Shown here: positions 8,253 to 16,669 of the stretch, piece after piece
How the letters are laid out: the number at the start of each line of letters is the position of its first letter
Numbering within the stretch: the first letter of the stretch is position 1
Assembly: GCF_015477775.1 (NCBI RefSeq)
Contig: NZ_JADLQO010000003.1
Location: 62,001-126,000, forward strand
From: Nocardia abscessus
Lineage (GTDB): Bacteria; Actinomycetota; Actinomycetes; Mycobacteriales; Mycobacteriaceae
Length of the DNA stretch: 64,000 nucleotides
Direction: 5' to 3'
Notes under the pieces: model-generated
What the model saw: only the letters and a program-made list of their open reading frames with translations
Database searches by the model: none
Told to the model about the DNA's origin: nothing
Translations under genes and position numbers: made by a program

Positions 8253-9674
8253 ATGGGGCGCACTTTCATCCACGGCGGCACGGTGGTCTGCGCCACCGGA
8301 TCGCAACCGCTCGACGTGCTCGTCGAGGACGAGACCGTCGTCGCCGTCCTGCAGCCCGGCTCCACCGCACTGGGCGCGGACCTCGCCGCCTCCGCCGATC
8401 GGGTGCTCGACGCGACCGGCAGATACGTGATCCCCGGCGGGGTCGACGGCCACACCCACATGCAGATGCCCTTCGGCGGGACGGAAGCCTCCGACACCTT
8501 CGAGACCGGCACCCGCGCCGCCGCGTGGGGCGGCACCACCACGATCATCGACTTCGCCGTCCAGAAGCCGGGAGAGCGGGTCCAGGACACCCTCGCCGCC
8601 TGGCACCGGAAGGCGTCCGGGCAGTGCGCGATCGACTACGGGTTCCACCAGATCATCGGCGAGGTGAACGATGAATCCCTGAAGGGGATGAGCGAATTGG
8701 TGGCCGAGGGCGTCACCAGCTTCAAACTGTTCATGGCCTATCCGGGCGTCTTCTACTCCACCGACGGCCAGATCCTGCGCGCCATGCAGTCCGCGGCGGA
8801 GCTGGGCGCACTGCTGATGATGCACGCGGAGAACGGGATCGCCATCGACGTCCTGGTCGAGCAGGCGCTCGCGCGGGGAGACACCGCACCGTACTTCCAC
8901 GGCACGACCAGGCCGTGGCAGCTGGAGGAGGAGGCCACCCACCGCGCGATCATGCTGGCCGAGCTGACCGGCGTGCCGCTGTATGTGGTGCACGTGTCGG
9001 CCGAGCAGGCGCTGGCGCAGATCGCCGCGGCCCGCGACGCCGGACGCAACGTCTTCGGCGAGACCTGCCCGCAGTACCTGTACCTCTCGCTCGAAGACCA
9101 GCTGGGCGCACCGGGTTTCGAGGGCGCCAAATGGGTCTGCTCCACCCCGCTGCGGTCGAAGGCCGAAGGGCATCAGGAGCAGCTGTGGCGCTACCTGCGC
9201 ACCGGCGACGTCACTGCGGTCAGTACCGACCACTGTCCGTTCTGCATGAAAGACCAGAAGGAGCGGGGTCTCGGCGACTTCAGCAAGATCCCCAACGGCA
9301 TCGGCGGCGTCGAGCACCGGATGGACCTGATATTCCAGGGCGTCCGGACCGGCCGGATCTCGCTGGAACGCTGGGTCGAGGTGTGCTGCACCACGCCGGC
9401 CCGGATGTTCGGGATGTATCCGCGCAAGGGTGTGATCAGCCCCGGCGCGGACGCCGACATCGTGATCTACGACCCGCGCGGCCACACCAGCATCGGTCTC
9501 GGCAAGACCCACCACATGAACATGGACTACTCGGCCTATGAGGGGTTCGAGATCGACGGACACGTGGACACGGTGCTCTCCCGCGGCCGAGTGATCGTCG
9601 ACGGCGGCGAGTATCTCGGTGCCGCCGGGCACGGCCGGTTCGTCAAGCGAGAACTTTCGCAAAACCTGATCTGA
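8253..9674 (+). CDS. Dihydropyrimidinase/hydantoinase
   Basis: 473 residues of the cyclic amidohydrolase (DHOase/hydantoinase) family. Metal-binding His67 and His69 lie in GGVDGHTHMQM, and the carboxylated lysine is Lys158 in VTSFKLFMAYPG. Later metal and substrate motifs LLMMHAEN, VVHVSAEQAL and AVSTDHCPF are intact. It opens dihydrouracil or dihydrothymine (or 5-substituted hydantoins) to the N-carbamoyl product, which the preceding gene product would hydrolyse. GGGGAG precedes the ATG, and the intergenic gap is 16 bases. The full-length, motif-complete enzyme is well supported; whether pyrimidines or hydantoins are the true substrate is inferred only from the neighbours. Confidence 0.92.
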   Translation: MGRTFIHGGTVVCATGSQPLDVLVEDETVVAVLQPGSTALGADLAASADRVLDATGRYVIPGGVDGHTHMQMPFGGTEASDTFETGTRAAAWGGTTTIIDFAVQKPGERVQDTLAAWHRKASGQCAIDYGFHQIIGEVNDESLKGMSELVAEGVTSFKLFMAYPGVFYSTDGQILRAMQSAAELGALLMMHAENGIAIDVLVEQALARGDTAPYFHGTTRPWQLEEEATHRAIMLAELTGVPLYVVHVSAEQALAQIAAARDAGRNVFGETCPQYLYLSLEDQLGAPGFEGAKWVCSTPLRSKAEGHQEQLWRYLRTGDVTAVSTDHCPFCMKDQKERGLGDFSKIPNGIGGVEHRMDLIFQGVRTGRISLERWVEVCCTTPARMFGMYPRKGVISPGADADIVIYDPRGHTSIGLGKTHHMNMDYSAYEGFEIDGHVDTVLSRGRVIVDGGEYLGAAGHGRFVKRELSQNLI

Positions 9675-9708
9675 CGTCACATTCGATCATCGAAACGGAG
9701 AGCGCCGC

Positions 9709-10755
9709 ATGGACATCGGTCTGGTGCTGCAGTGCACGCCCCCGGCCTCGCGGGTGATCGAACTGGCGAGGCTGGCGGAGACATACGGGTTCTCCCACGT
9801 CTGGACCTTCGACTCGCATCTGCTCTGGCAGGAGCCCTACGTCATCTACAGCCAGATCCTGGCCGCCACCCGCAAGGTCATGGTCGGTCCGATGGTGACC
9901 AATCCGGCCACCCGGGACTGGACGGTGACCGCGTCGACCTTCGCGACGCTCAACGAGATGTTCGGCAACCGCACGCTGTGCGGCATCGGCCGCGGCGACT
10001 CGGCCGTGCGCACGCAGGGCCGCAAGCCCGCGACCCTGGCCACCTTGCGGCAATCGGTCGAGGTGATCCGGGAGCTGGGCAACGGCCGCAGCGCGCGGGT
10101 GGGCGACACCGTGGTGCGGTTGCCGTGGGCGGCGGGCTCGCGGCTGGAGGTCTGGGTGGCGGGCTACGGACCACGCGCTCTGGACCTGACCGGTGAAGTC
10201 GCGGACGGATTCATCCTGCAACTCGCCGACCCGGACATCACGGCCTGGACCATCGCGCGGGTGCGCGCGGCGGCCGAACGCGCGGGCCGGGACCCGGCCG
10301 CGGTCCGGATGTGCGTCGCCGCGCCCGCCTACGTCACCGACGGGACGGCCGCGGGGCGGGCGCACGCGCGGCAACAGTGCCGGTGGTTCGGCGGGATGGT
10401 CGGCAACCACGTGGCGGAGATCGTGGCGAAATACGGTACGGGAAGCGATATTCCGGCCGCGCTCACCGACTACATCGAAGGCAGGCGGGACTACGACTAC
10501 AACCAGCACGGACGTGCGGGCAACGTGCACGCCGAGTTCGTGCCGGATGCCATCGTCGACCGCTTCTGCCTGCTGGGCACCGTCGACGACCAGTTGTCCC
10601 GGTTGCGCGAACTGGCCGACGTCGGCGTGGACCAATTCGCCGTCTACCTCCAGCACGACGCGAAAAGCGCGACCCTGCAGGCGTACGGTGAATCGGTGCT
10701 GCCTCGTCTCGACCCCCTCCTGACCGTTACCCAGCCCACCGAAGGGGGTGCCTAG
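9709..10755 (+). CDS. Luciferase-like (LLM) F420-type oxidoreductase of the pyrimidine cluster
   Basis: 348 residues with a luciferase-like TIM barrel: N-terminal MDIGLVLQCTPP, SHVWTFDSHLLWQEPYV, MVTNPATRDWTV and the later GTVDDQLSRLRELADVGVDQ, as in F420-dependent methylenetetrahydromethanopterin-reductase relatives. The family normally binds F420 or FMN. Its place between dihydropyrimidinase and aminotransferase, with no intervening promoter, implies a step in the same pathway. No dihydropyrimidine dehydrogenase genes are seen nearby, so it might supply the reductive step, or act like the LLM protein RutA in ring opening. Both are inferences. The stop overlaps the region of the next gene's ribosome site. 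Confidence 0.8.
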   Translation: MDIGLVLQCTPPASRVIELARLAETYGFSHVWTFDSHLLWQEPYVIYSQILAATRKVMVGPMVTNPATRDWTVTASTFATLNEMFGNRTLCGIGRGDSAVRTQGRKPATLATLRQSVEVIRELGNGRSARVGDTVVRLPWAAGSRLEVWVAGYGPRALDLTGEVADGFILQLADPDITAWTIARVRAAAERAGRDPAAVRMCVAAPAYVTDGTAAGRAHARQQCRWFGGMVGNHVAEIVAKYGTGSDIPAALTDYIEGRRDYDYNQHGRAGNVHAEFVPDAIVDRFCLLGTVDDQLSRLRELADVGVDQFAVYLQHDAKSATLQAYGESVLPRLDPLLTVTQPTEGGA

Positions 10756-10756
10756 C

Positions 10757-12070
10757 GTGGCCGACCACGTCTTCTATCCCTGGAGCGCACAGGCCGAATT
10801 GCACCCCGCGCCGATCACCGGGGCGTTCGGCTCGTACTTCTGGGACGACACCGGCAAGCGCTACCTCGACTTCTCCTCCCAGTTGGTCAACGTGAACATC
10901 GGCCACCAGCATCCGGACATCGTCGCCGCCATCGTCGCCCAGGCGCAGCGGCTGGCCACCATCTCCCCGACGGTCGCCAACGACGTGCGCAGCGAGCTGG
11001 CGCGGTTGATCGTCGAGCGGGCACCCGGCGAGCTGAACCGGATCCTGTTCACCACGGGCGGCGCGGAAGCCGTCGAGCACGCGGTGCGCCTGGCGCGCAG
11101 CTACACCGGGCGCACGAAAATGCTCGCGGCCTACCGCTCCTACCACGGCGGCACGGGAGTCGCGATCGGCCTGACGGGCGAACCGCGCCGCTGGGGCGCG
11201 GAGCCCACGAACGTCGACGTGGTCCGCTTCTTCGGGCCCTACCCGTACCGATCCCCGTGGGGCACGGCCGGTCCCGAGGAAGAGACGGCCGCCGCGCTGG
11301 CGCACCTGCGGCAGGTGATCGAACTGGAGGGTCCGCAGCACATCGCGGGGCTGATCCTGGAGACGGTGGTCGGCACCAACGGCGTGCTCGTCCCGCCGCC
11401 CGGCTACCTCGCCGGTGTGCGCGCGCTGTGCGACGAATTCGGCATCGTCTACATCGCCGACGAGGTGATGGTCGGGTTCGGCCGGGTGGGCGAGTGGTTC
11501 GCGGTGCAGGCCTTCGGCGTCGAGCCGGACATCATCACCTTCGCCAAGGGGGTGAACTCCGGCTACGTTCCGCTCGGCGGCGTTCTCATGGCGGAGCGGA
11601 TCGCGCAGCGCTACGACCACGTGGTGTACCCGGGCGGGCTCACCTACGCGGGGCACCCCCTGGCGTGCGCTGCGGGCGTCGCCTCGATCGCGGTGTTCGA
11701 GCGGGAGGGGATCCTGGAGCACGTGCGTTCGGTCGGCGCCGATGTGCTCGGAAAAGGTCTGCGCGAGCTGGCCGATCGGCATCCGAGCGTCGGCGAGGTC
11801 AGGGGCCTCGGCTTCTTCTGGGCGCTGGAGCTGGTCCGCGACCCGCGCAGCAGGGAGCCGCTGATCCCGTTCGCGGCGGCGGGCGCGGACGCCGAGCCGA
11901 TGGCCGCGGTCACCGCGGCGGCCAAGGCGCGCGGGCTGTGGCCGTTCAACGCGGGCAACCGCTTCCAGATCGCGCCGCCGCTGACCACCACGGCCGACGA
12001 ACTGCGCATCGGCCTGGAGATCATCGACGACGTGCTCGAGGTCGCCGACGGCTACGTCCGGGCGAACTGA
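10757..12070 (+). CDS. Class III (omega-)aminotransferase, likely beta-amino acid transaminase
   Basis: 437 residues from GTG 10757, preferred over the in-frame GTG 10748 because AAGGGGG (10742-10748) is properly spaced for 10757. The PLP fold is clear: TTGGAEAVEHAVRLAR, FGIVYIADEVMVGFGRVGEW (Asp235 pairs with the PLP nitrogen) and DIITFAKGVNSGY (Lys264 forms the Schiff base), then GGLTYAGHPLACAAG. As last gene of the operon it would take the beta-alanine or 3-aminoisobutyrate released by the amidohydrolases to a semialdehyde, using pyruvate or 2-oxoglutarate. Donor and acceptor preference cannot be told from sequence. Confidence 0.88.
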   Translation: MADHVFYPWSAQAELHPAPITGAFGSYFWDDTGKRYLDFSSQLVNVNIGHQHPDIVAAIVAQAQRLATISPTVANDVRSELARLIVERAPGELNRILFTTGGAEAVEHAVRLARSYTGRTKMLAAYRSYHGGTGVAIGLTGEPRRWGAEPTNVDVVRFFGPYPYRSPWGTAGPEEETAAALAHLRQVIELEGPQHIAGLILETVVGTNGVLVPPPGYLAGVRALCDEFGIVYIADEVMVGFGRVGEWFAVQAFGVEPDIITFAKGVNSGYVPLGGVLMAERIAQRYDHVVYPGGLTYAGHPLACAAGVASIAVFEREGILEHVRSVGADVLGKGLRELADRHPSVGEVRGLGFFWALELVRDPRSREPLIPFAAAGADAEPMAAVTAAAKARGLWPFNAGNRFQIAPPLTTTADELRIGLEIIDDVLEVADGYVRAN

Positions 12071-12080
12071 CCCGGCCCGC

Positions 12081-12584
12081 TCAGTGCGGTGTCAGTTCCA
12101 CTACGACGCCGCCCTGCTGCCAGGTCTGGTAGATGTCGGCCTTCGAGGGCGAACCGTCCGCGCTGTAGCCGATGCCGTTGAACTTCGCGTTCTGCTTGTT
12201 GTCCCGCGCGATGATCTCGTAGAGCCGCAGCACGTCGGCCTCGGAGGTGTGGACGACCGGATCGAACGTGCGCGGCTCGCCGCCGAACGAGGCCCGCACC
12301 CGTCCGCCCGCCCGCAGGTTCTTCACCCACGGCCGCAGCGCGGTGCCGATCAGCAGGGCGTCGCCGTGCCGGGTGTAGGCCAGCGGCACGTCGTACACCG
12401 CGCCCGATTTGCGCCCGACGACGTGCAGGATCATCAGCCGCTTGCCGACGACACCGGAGAGGCCGGGAACGCGCAGCAGCGTCCGCACGAATCGATTCAT
12501 CAGGGCCTGGTACGACGGGATGGGGACGGGACCGGAGGTGGTCGGTGTGCCATAAGGGTTTTCGGACGACGCTTGCTCACTCAT
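12081..12584 (-). CDS. Ddn-like deazaflavin(F420)-dependent nitroreductase family protein
   Basis: 167 residues from ATG 12584; the frame extends upstream but that part lacks a start signal. Central motif: LHVVGRKSGAVYDVPLAYTR then GDALLIGTALRPWVKNLRA, the signature of the split-barrel F420H2-dependent family that includes M. tuberculosis Ddn. The family reduces quinones, nitro compounds or other electrophiles. It converges on the aminotransferase gene and diverges from the ArsC-like gene with about 90 bases between starts. A second member lies at 14498-14878. The physiological substrate is unknown. Confidence 0.8.
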   Translation of the reverse strand: MSEQASSENPYGTPTTSGPVPIPSYQALMNRFVRTLLRVPGLSGVVGKRLMILHVVGRKSGAVYDVPLAYTRHGDALLIGTALRPWVKNLRAGGRVRASFGGEPRTFDPVVHTSEADVLRLYEIIARDNKQNAKFNGIGYSADGSPSKADIYQTWQQGGVVVELTPH

Positions 12585-12676
12585 GCTCCCAGTATCCGAG
12601 CGCGCGCCGCACCGTGCGGTGCCACGGCCGAGATCCGCCAGCCCACCGGGGTGGGCGCTCTCGGTACCCTGCGTGC

Positions 12677-13045
12677 ATGACTTCCGGGCAAGCAGAGATC
12701 TGGCACAACCCACGGTGCACCAAGAGCCGCAACGCCACGGCCTTCCTGGACGAGGCCGGTGTCGACTACACCGTGCGGAAGTATCTGGACCAGCCGCCCA
12801 CCGCCGCCGAGCTGCGCGAGGTGCTGCGGCGGCTGGGCGCCGAACCGTGGGACATCACCCGCACCGGCGAGCAGATCGCCGTCGACCTCGGCATGGCGAG
12901 CTGGGGGCGGACCGCCGCGGACCGGGACCGCTGGATCGAAGCGCTGGCCGAACACCCGAGACTGATCCAGCGACCGATCGTGCTGACCGCCGACGGCGCA
13001 GCGGTGGTGGCCCGCGACGACGCCACGCTGCGCGACCTGCTCTGA
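12677..13045 (+). CDS. ArsC-family arsenate reductase-like (thioredoxin-fold) protein
   Basis: 122 residues from ATG 12677. IWHNPRCTKSRNA (8-20) carries the ArsC catalytic Cys14 in the H-N-P-x-C-x-x-S-R motif, and LIQRPIVLTADG near the C-terminus supplies the family's Arg. The fold and length match glutaredoxin-dependent ArsC (YffB/ArsC class). No arsenite pump or ArsR gene is adjacent, so a housekeeping YffB-like or redox role is as likely as arsenate detoxification. The frame is open upstream to 12545, but the shorter start gives the normal family N-terminus. Confidence 0.85.
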   Translation: MTSGQAEIWHNPRCTKSRNATAFLDEAGVDYTVRKYLDQPPTAAELREVLRRLGAEPWDITRTGEQIAVDLGMASWGRTAADRDRWIEALAEHPRLIQRPIVLTADGAAVVARDDATLRDLL

Positions 13046-13172
13046 CGGCGGCACCCGCTGGCCGAGATGCCCGATCGACCAGGCGTGCACCGGTCCGGTC
13101 TCGAAGCGCGGTCGAACCGGCGGTGCACCGACCGGTCCCGCGATGCGAGACGCGGCGGTAGGGTCGGCGGGC

Positions 13173-13853
13173 ATGAAGGTACAACTGCGCCACAGTCCCG
13201 CGTCCGCGATCGCGCGGTGCTTCCTCGCCGGCGGCGAGCCGATGCGGGTCGAGAGCGGCGCGATGGTGGCCCATTCGGCCGGAGTCACGTTGCAGGCCAA
13301 GGCGGAAGGCGGCATCCTGGCCGGGCTGAAGCGGTCGGTGCTCGCGGGGGAATCGTTCTTCGTCTCGACCTTCACCGCGCCGCCGCAGGGCGGATGGGTC
13401 GATGTGGCGCCGGCGCTGCCCGGCGACATGCTCAACCTGCAGATCACCCCGGACCGGCCGTTCTTCATCAGTCGCGGGGGCTGGATCGCGAATTCGCACG
13501 GCGTGCAGGTGGAGAGTAAATGGGGTGGTTTCGCCAATCTGTTCGGCGGTGAAGGCGGGTTCGGTCTGCGCGCGCACGGTGAGGGCGAGGCCGTGGTGGG
13601 CGTATTCGGCGCGATCGATGTGATCGATCTGCAGCCGGGGGAGCCGATCACGATCGACACCGGCCACGTGGTCGCCTACGACTTGGCGATGAATTTCACC
13701 ATTCGCCGGGCGGTTTCGGGCCGGTCGATCCAGTCGTTGAAGTCCGGTGAGGGCTTCGTCTTCGACTTCACCGGCCCCGGCCGGGTGCTGCTGCAGACCC
13801 GCAATCCCGGCGCGTTCGCCGCCTGGGCCGGATCGGCTGTCTCGTCCAGCTGA
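13173..13853 (+). CDS. AIM24/TIGR00266-family protein
   Basis: 226 residues from ATG 13173. The sequence is a beta-rich repeat characteristic of the AIM24 (TIGR00266) family: GGEPMRVESGAMVAHSAGV, then RPFFISRGGWIANSHGVQV and FGAIDVIDLQPGEPITIDT. Bacterial members are widespread tubby-like/double-jelly-roll proteins of uncertain biochemical role; the yeast member works in the mitochondrial inner membrane. There is no signal peptide or membrane helix. It converges on a NUDIX gene, with a short hairpin between the stop codons. Confidence 0.8.
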   Translation: MKVQLRHSPASAIARCFLAGGEPMRVESGAMVAHSAGVTLQAKAEGGILAGLKRSVLAGESFFVSTFTAPPQGGWVDVAPALPGDMLNLQITPDRPFFISRGGWIANSHGVQVESKWGGFANLFGGEGGFGLRAHGEGEAVVGVFGAIDVIDLQPGEPITIDTGHVVAYDLAMNFTIRRAVSGRSIQSLKSGEGFVFDFTGPGRVLLQTRNPGAFAAWAGSAVSSS

Positions 13854-13858
13854 TCACG

Positions 13859-13877
13859 TCCCCGCTGTGTTCGGGGA
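13859..13877. terminator. Short hairpin between convergent stops
   Basis: TCCCCG (13859-13864) pairs with CGGGGA (13872-13877) over a 7-base loop, abutting the NUDIX stop codon. The hairpin is weak and lacks a T-tract, but its position suits shared termination of the two convergent genes. Confidence 0.4.
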
Positions 13878-14444
13878 TCACGCGCCGGCCAGCAGGCCGG
13901 TGATCAGCAGTCGCGTGTCGGGGACGAAGGGCCAGTCCGGATCGGCAAGGTGCGCGCGCAACTGCGCGTCGGTCCACCACCATCCCTCGGCGATCTCGTC
14001 GGGTTGGTGGCGGACGGGCCCGTCGTAGCGCAGCTCGTACGCGAAGAGGTGGCAGCGCATCGGCCGGCCGTCCCATTCGCCGTCCCACGAGATCGCGGCC
14101 AGCGGTTCCGGGGAGAGATCGGCGGGGTCCGGCCTGACACCCAGTTCCTCGGCCAATTCGCGCAGGGCGGTCTCGCGCGGCGCTTCGCCGGGTGCGACCA
14201 CGCCCCCGGCCAGACAGTCGTGCATGGCCGCGAAAACCAGCTTGGTATCGGTGCGGCGGTGCACATAAACGCGTTCGCCGTCACCGGATCGCAGGAGCAC
14301 ACCGGCGCTGGCATGCCACAATCCGTCGCGGTAGACCGTGGCCCGCTCGGCGGCGCCGACCGGGTTGCCCGCCCGGTCGTAGACCGCGATCGGTTCGGTG
14401 CTCGGATCCCCGGCGTGCGGCTCGTGGTGCGGCGGAGCGGACAT
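13878..14444 (-). CDS. NUDIX hydrolase (Idi-like/MutT type)
   Basis: 188 residues from ATG 14444. The NUDIX box is complete: GGVVAPGEAPRETALRELAE continuing into ELGV (Gx5Ex7REUxEExGU). Upstream features (EPIAVYDRAGNPVGAAER, VYRDGLWHASAGVLL, VYVHRRTDTK) resemble the YfcD/Idi-like subgroup, which hydrolyses nucleoside-diphosphate derivatives. The ORF is open upstream, but the shorter start gives the usual family N-terminus. Substrate is unknown. It diverges from the second Ddn-like gene with about 50 bases between starts. Confidence 0.85.
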   Translation of the reverse strand: MSAPPHHEPHAGDPSTEPIAVYDRAGNPVGAAERATVYRDGLWHASAGVLLRSGDGERVYVHRRTDTKLVFAAMHDCLAGGVVAPGEAPRETALRELAEELGVRPDPADLSPEPLAAISWDGEWDGRPMRCHLFAYELRYDGPVRHQPDEIAEGWWWTDAQLRAHLADPDWPFVPDTRLLITGLLAGA

Positions 14445-14497
14445 CGGTCGAGAGTAACGTGAACACCGCACGCCACAGGGAGAGAGGATCGCCGCCC

Positions 14498-14878
14498 ATG
14501 GTGCTTCCGCACGCACTGGCGAATTTCAACCGGCATGTCACCAACCCGACCGCGAGCCTGGTCGCGGGACGCGCGCCGGGCTTCGGCATCGTGCTGCACA
14601 AGGGCCGGAAGTCGGGGCGGTCCTACCGCACCCCGGTCATGGTCTTCGAGCAGGACGGCGCCTACCGGATCGCGCTGACGTACGGCCGGAATGTCGACTG
14701 GGTCAAGAACATTCGCGCGGCGGGGGATTTCGCGCTGGAGACCCGCGGACGCGTCGTCGAACTGACCGATCCGGTCGTGCGGCACGACCCGACCGCGGCA
14801 TGGGCGCCACCGGGTGTCCGGCAGATGCTGAAGACGATCTCGGCGGAGTATTACGTCGAGTCCCGTCCGGCAGCCTGA
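14498..14878 (+). CDS. Short Ddn-like deazaflavin-dependent oxidoreductase family protein
   Basis: 126 residues. IVLHKGRKSGRSYRTPVMVF followed by IALTYGRNVDWVKNIRAAGD is the core split-barrel motif of F420H2-dependent Ddn-like proteins, and a C-terminal helix closes the barrel. It is a paralogue of the 12081-12584 protein with the same G-R-K-S-G element. AGAGAGG about ten bases before ATG 14498 supports the start. Likely reaction: F420H2-dependent reduction of a small hydrophobic electrophile; the substrate is unknown. It stands alone, followed by a long stretch without convincing genes. Confidence 0.75.
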   Translation: MVLPHALANFNRHVTNPTASLVAGRAPGFGIVLHKGRKSGRSYRTPVMVFEQDGAYRIALTYGRNVDWVKNIRAAGDFALETRGRVVELTDPVVRHDPTAAWAPPGVRQMLKTISAEYYVESRPAA

Positions 14879-15331
14879 AATCGCTGTCGGCCTGCGATTA
14901 CTGCGCGCACCTCGCCGAGTCGCTCGGTGGCCGGTGGAAGTGATGCTGACCTTCTTCAGCACTCGCTCACACTTCCTTCGCGTCACCCTGCTGAGGTCGC
15001 CCGGGTGGTCTCCGGATCGGCGCCACGTAGCACCGAGACGCCTGCTTCTCGATCTGCTACGGGGGGAGATGTGCGGGCCAGGGGTATCGGTTGGCTCGCT
15101 GACGCATGCGCAGGGTTTGGGGTGCTGGGCGCTACCCGAGCTGCCGCGGAATCTATTCTGAGCAACGATAGTGCTCAGGGCCAATGTGTTTCAACCGAAG
15201 CAAGTAGGCTGTGCGCTGCGTGGACGTCGAGTAACCGGCGGTGGCCGGGGCGGCGTGGAAATCGAAACAGCGGTTCGGCGCCAGCGGCGATTCGCGCGAC
15301 ATCGGAGCTGCCGATCGCCGCCTGTTGCACG
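14879..15331. other. Non-coding or decayed stretch
   Basis: About 450 bases in which every open frame is Arg/Ser/Pro-rich with no family pattern and no ribosome site. Slightly lower GC and the lack of codon structure suggest an old insertion boundary or degraded gene. No tRNA or repeat was recognised here. Confidence 0.4.
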
Positions 15332-15541
15332 TCAACATCGCCCCATCACGTACCGGACCGCCGCGCCCACGGCGATGTGCAGCAGCATGTCGAGAACGAA
15401 CGCGGCAGCGAGCACAGGGAAGCCGACCCGCCTCGACTCACGACCGGGTGGCCGTCGGCCCGTCATCAACTCGGTGTCGGCGCCAGTCGTAGCAGAATGC
15501 TCCGAGGAGCTCCGAACTGGCGGGGAGTCGTCGAGCGGCAA
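15332..15541 (-). CDS. Possible small single-helix membrane protein
   Basis: 69 residues if started at TTG 15541, 44 residues if started at ATG 15466; neither start has a clear ribosome site. The end of the protein is one strong hydrophobic helix, GFPVLAAAFVLDMLLHIAVG, followed by a short positively charged tail. It lies directly downstream of the lipoprotein gene on the same strand (40 bases), which might form a unit. No family is recognised. It may be a real small membrane protein or a fortuitous ORF. Confidence 0.3.
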   Translation of the reverse strand: MPLDDSPPVRSSSEHSATTGADTELMTGRRPPGRESRRVGFPVLAAAFVLDMLLHIAVGAAVRYVMGRC

Positions 15542-15581
15542 ATTGCCGCGAGCTGTCGGCCCAAACCTTCGGGAGTCACGT

Positions 15582-16133
15582 TCATCCCTTGGCTGTTACG
15601 GTCCATATCGCCAGCTCGGCTTCGCGAGATGGCGTCCCGTTCCATGGATGGTTCCGAAAATTATTGTCCATGAGGTACTCCATGTATTTCGCTCCGGCAT
15701 ACCCCCAATTGGTGATATCCAGCTCGGCCGTCCTCTGTCCGAGTTCGCTTTCCTTCCACACATGTGCGATGTCGGTGGCGATCGGGCGGAGATCATCCGG
15801 CGTTGCCGCCGTGGGTACATCGAGGGTGATGAGGAATACCATTTCATCCAGTCGGCTGGGATCTCCCACCGCGTCCACAGAATTGAGACACGCTCCCACC
15901 GGTAGGTGCGTCGCTGCCAGGGCGGTCTTCAATTCCTTGGTAACCAGGGGATCGGCAGAGAGGGCGGGGCAGCTTGCTGGTTTGGCTGTCGTCGAGGTCG
16001 TCGTCGAGGTCGTCGCCCCGCTCGGCTCCGCCGCCGAATCCACCGAGCTCCCCCAACCGCAACCCGCCAGCACTGCGACACCGGCGACGACGGCCAGCAG
16101 ACTCGATCCGGTACGAACCATCGACCCCACCAT
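15582..16133 (-). CDS. Putative lipoprotein of unknown function
   Basis: 183 residues from ATG 16133 (GTG 16130 and ATG 16121 are alternatives; GGAGGG lies just upstream). The N-terminus is a lipoprotein signal: Arg, then LLAVVAGVAVLAGC with lipobox LAGC. A Thr/Ser linker (ATTSTTTSTTAKP) leads into a ~130-residue soluble domain starting CPALSADPLVTKELK. The mature protein should be lipid-anchored on the outer membrane face. The domain resembles no family I can name. Codon choice is less GC-biased than in neighbours (for example AAT AAT TTT near the 3' end), which may indicate a transferred gene. Confidence 0.65.
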   Translation of the reverse strand: MVGSMVRTGSSLLAVVAGVAVLAGCGWGSSVDSAAEPSGATTSTTTSTTAKPASCPALSADPLVTKELKTALAATHLPVGACLNSVDAVGDPSRLDEMVFLITLDVPTAATPDDLRPIATDIAHVWKESELGQRTAELDITNWGYAGAKYMEYLMDNNFRNHPWNGTPSREAELAIWTVTAKG

Positions 16134-16374
16134 GTTCCCTCCGCTCAGGTTCGACTCAGCCATGGACAGCACGTCACCCCTCGACGCATCTCTCGTGAGA
16201 ACAGCAGGCACTCCCGATATGACCGAGGTTTTCATACTATCCGTCGCAACCCGAGAGGCCCTGCGCCGGAGCCGCTCGCTACGCGGCGACCGGGTTCGAG
16301 GTACTGCCGCGGATGCGTTCTCGGATCACCGCGACCTCCGTCCTCGGATCGAAGTCACTCGGGGTGTGGGCGCT

Positions 16375-16638
16375 TCACCTGTTCTCGGGCGGATGCCACC
16401 GGGTCAGCTCCCAGCGGCACACCGCGAATTCCTCGGCGTCGCGCAGCGCCCGGCCCGCGGCGAGGTCGAGGTCGAACGAGTGGTCACTGTGGCCGGTGGT
16501 CGCCGCGATGATCCGGCGGGCGGTGGACCGGATCGCCGACTTGTCGCCGGTCACCGTCCAGCGGTTGACCGCGGGTACGTGGATGAGCCAGCGCGGGCCG
16601 CAGCAGTGCACTTCGACGTAGTACCGGCGCACGGTCAC
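16375..16638 (-). CDS. Small hypothetical protein linked to the XRE/DUF397 module
   Basis: 87 residues from GTG 16638, with a GGAG ribosome site about six bases upstream. The sequence (YYVEVHCCGPRWLIHVPAV, then a charged middle and EFAVCRWELTRWHPPENR) has the mixed alpha/beta pattern of a small soluble protein and no signal or membrane segment. It follows the 16670-16867 gene by about 30 bases and is probably co-transcribed with it, divergently from the XRE regulator. Similar small proteins often accompany DUF5753/DUF397 regulators in Nocardia (recalled, not searched). Function unknown. Confidence 0.55.
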   Translation of the reverse strand: MTVRRYYVEVHCCGPRWLIHVPAVNRWTVTGDKSAIRSTARRIIAATTGHSDHSFDLDLAAGRALRDAEEFAVCRWELTRWHPPENR

Positions 16639-16669
16639 GGTCTCCGCGCTCGGGCCGGTCGACGCCGGG

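Noticed and set aside
10748..10756. Upstream GTG (10748) as aminotransferase start
   Set aside because: It overlaps the purine-rich site that is correctly placed for GTG 10757, so the later start is preferred.
15171..15905. 244-codon plus-strand frame opposite the lipoprotein gene
   Set aside because: Arg/Ser-rich with no motif; the minus-strand lipoprotein signal is much better supported.
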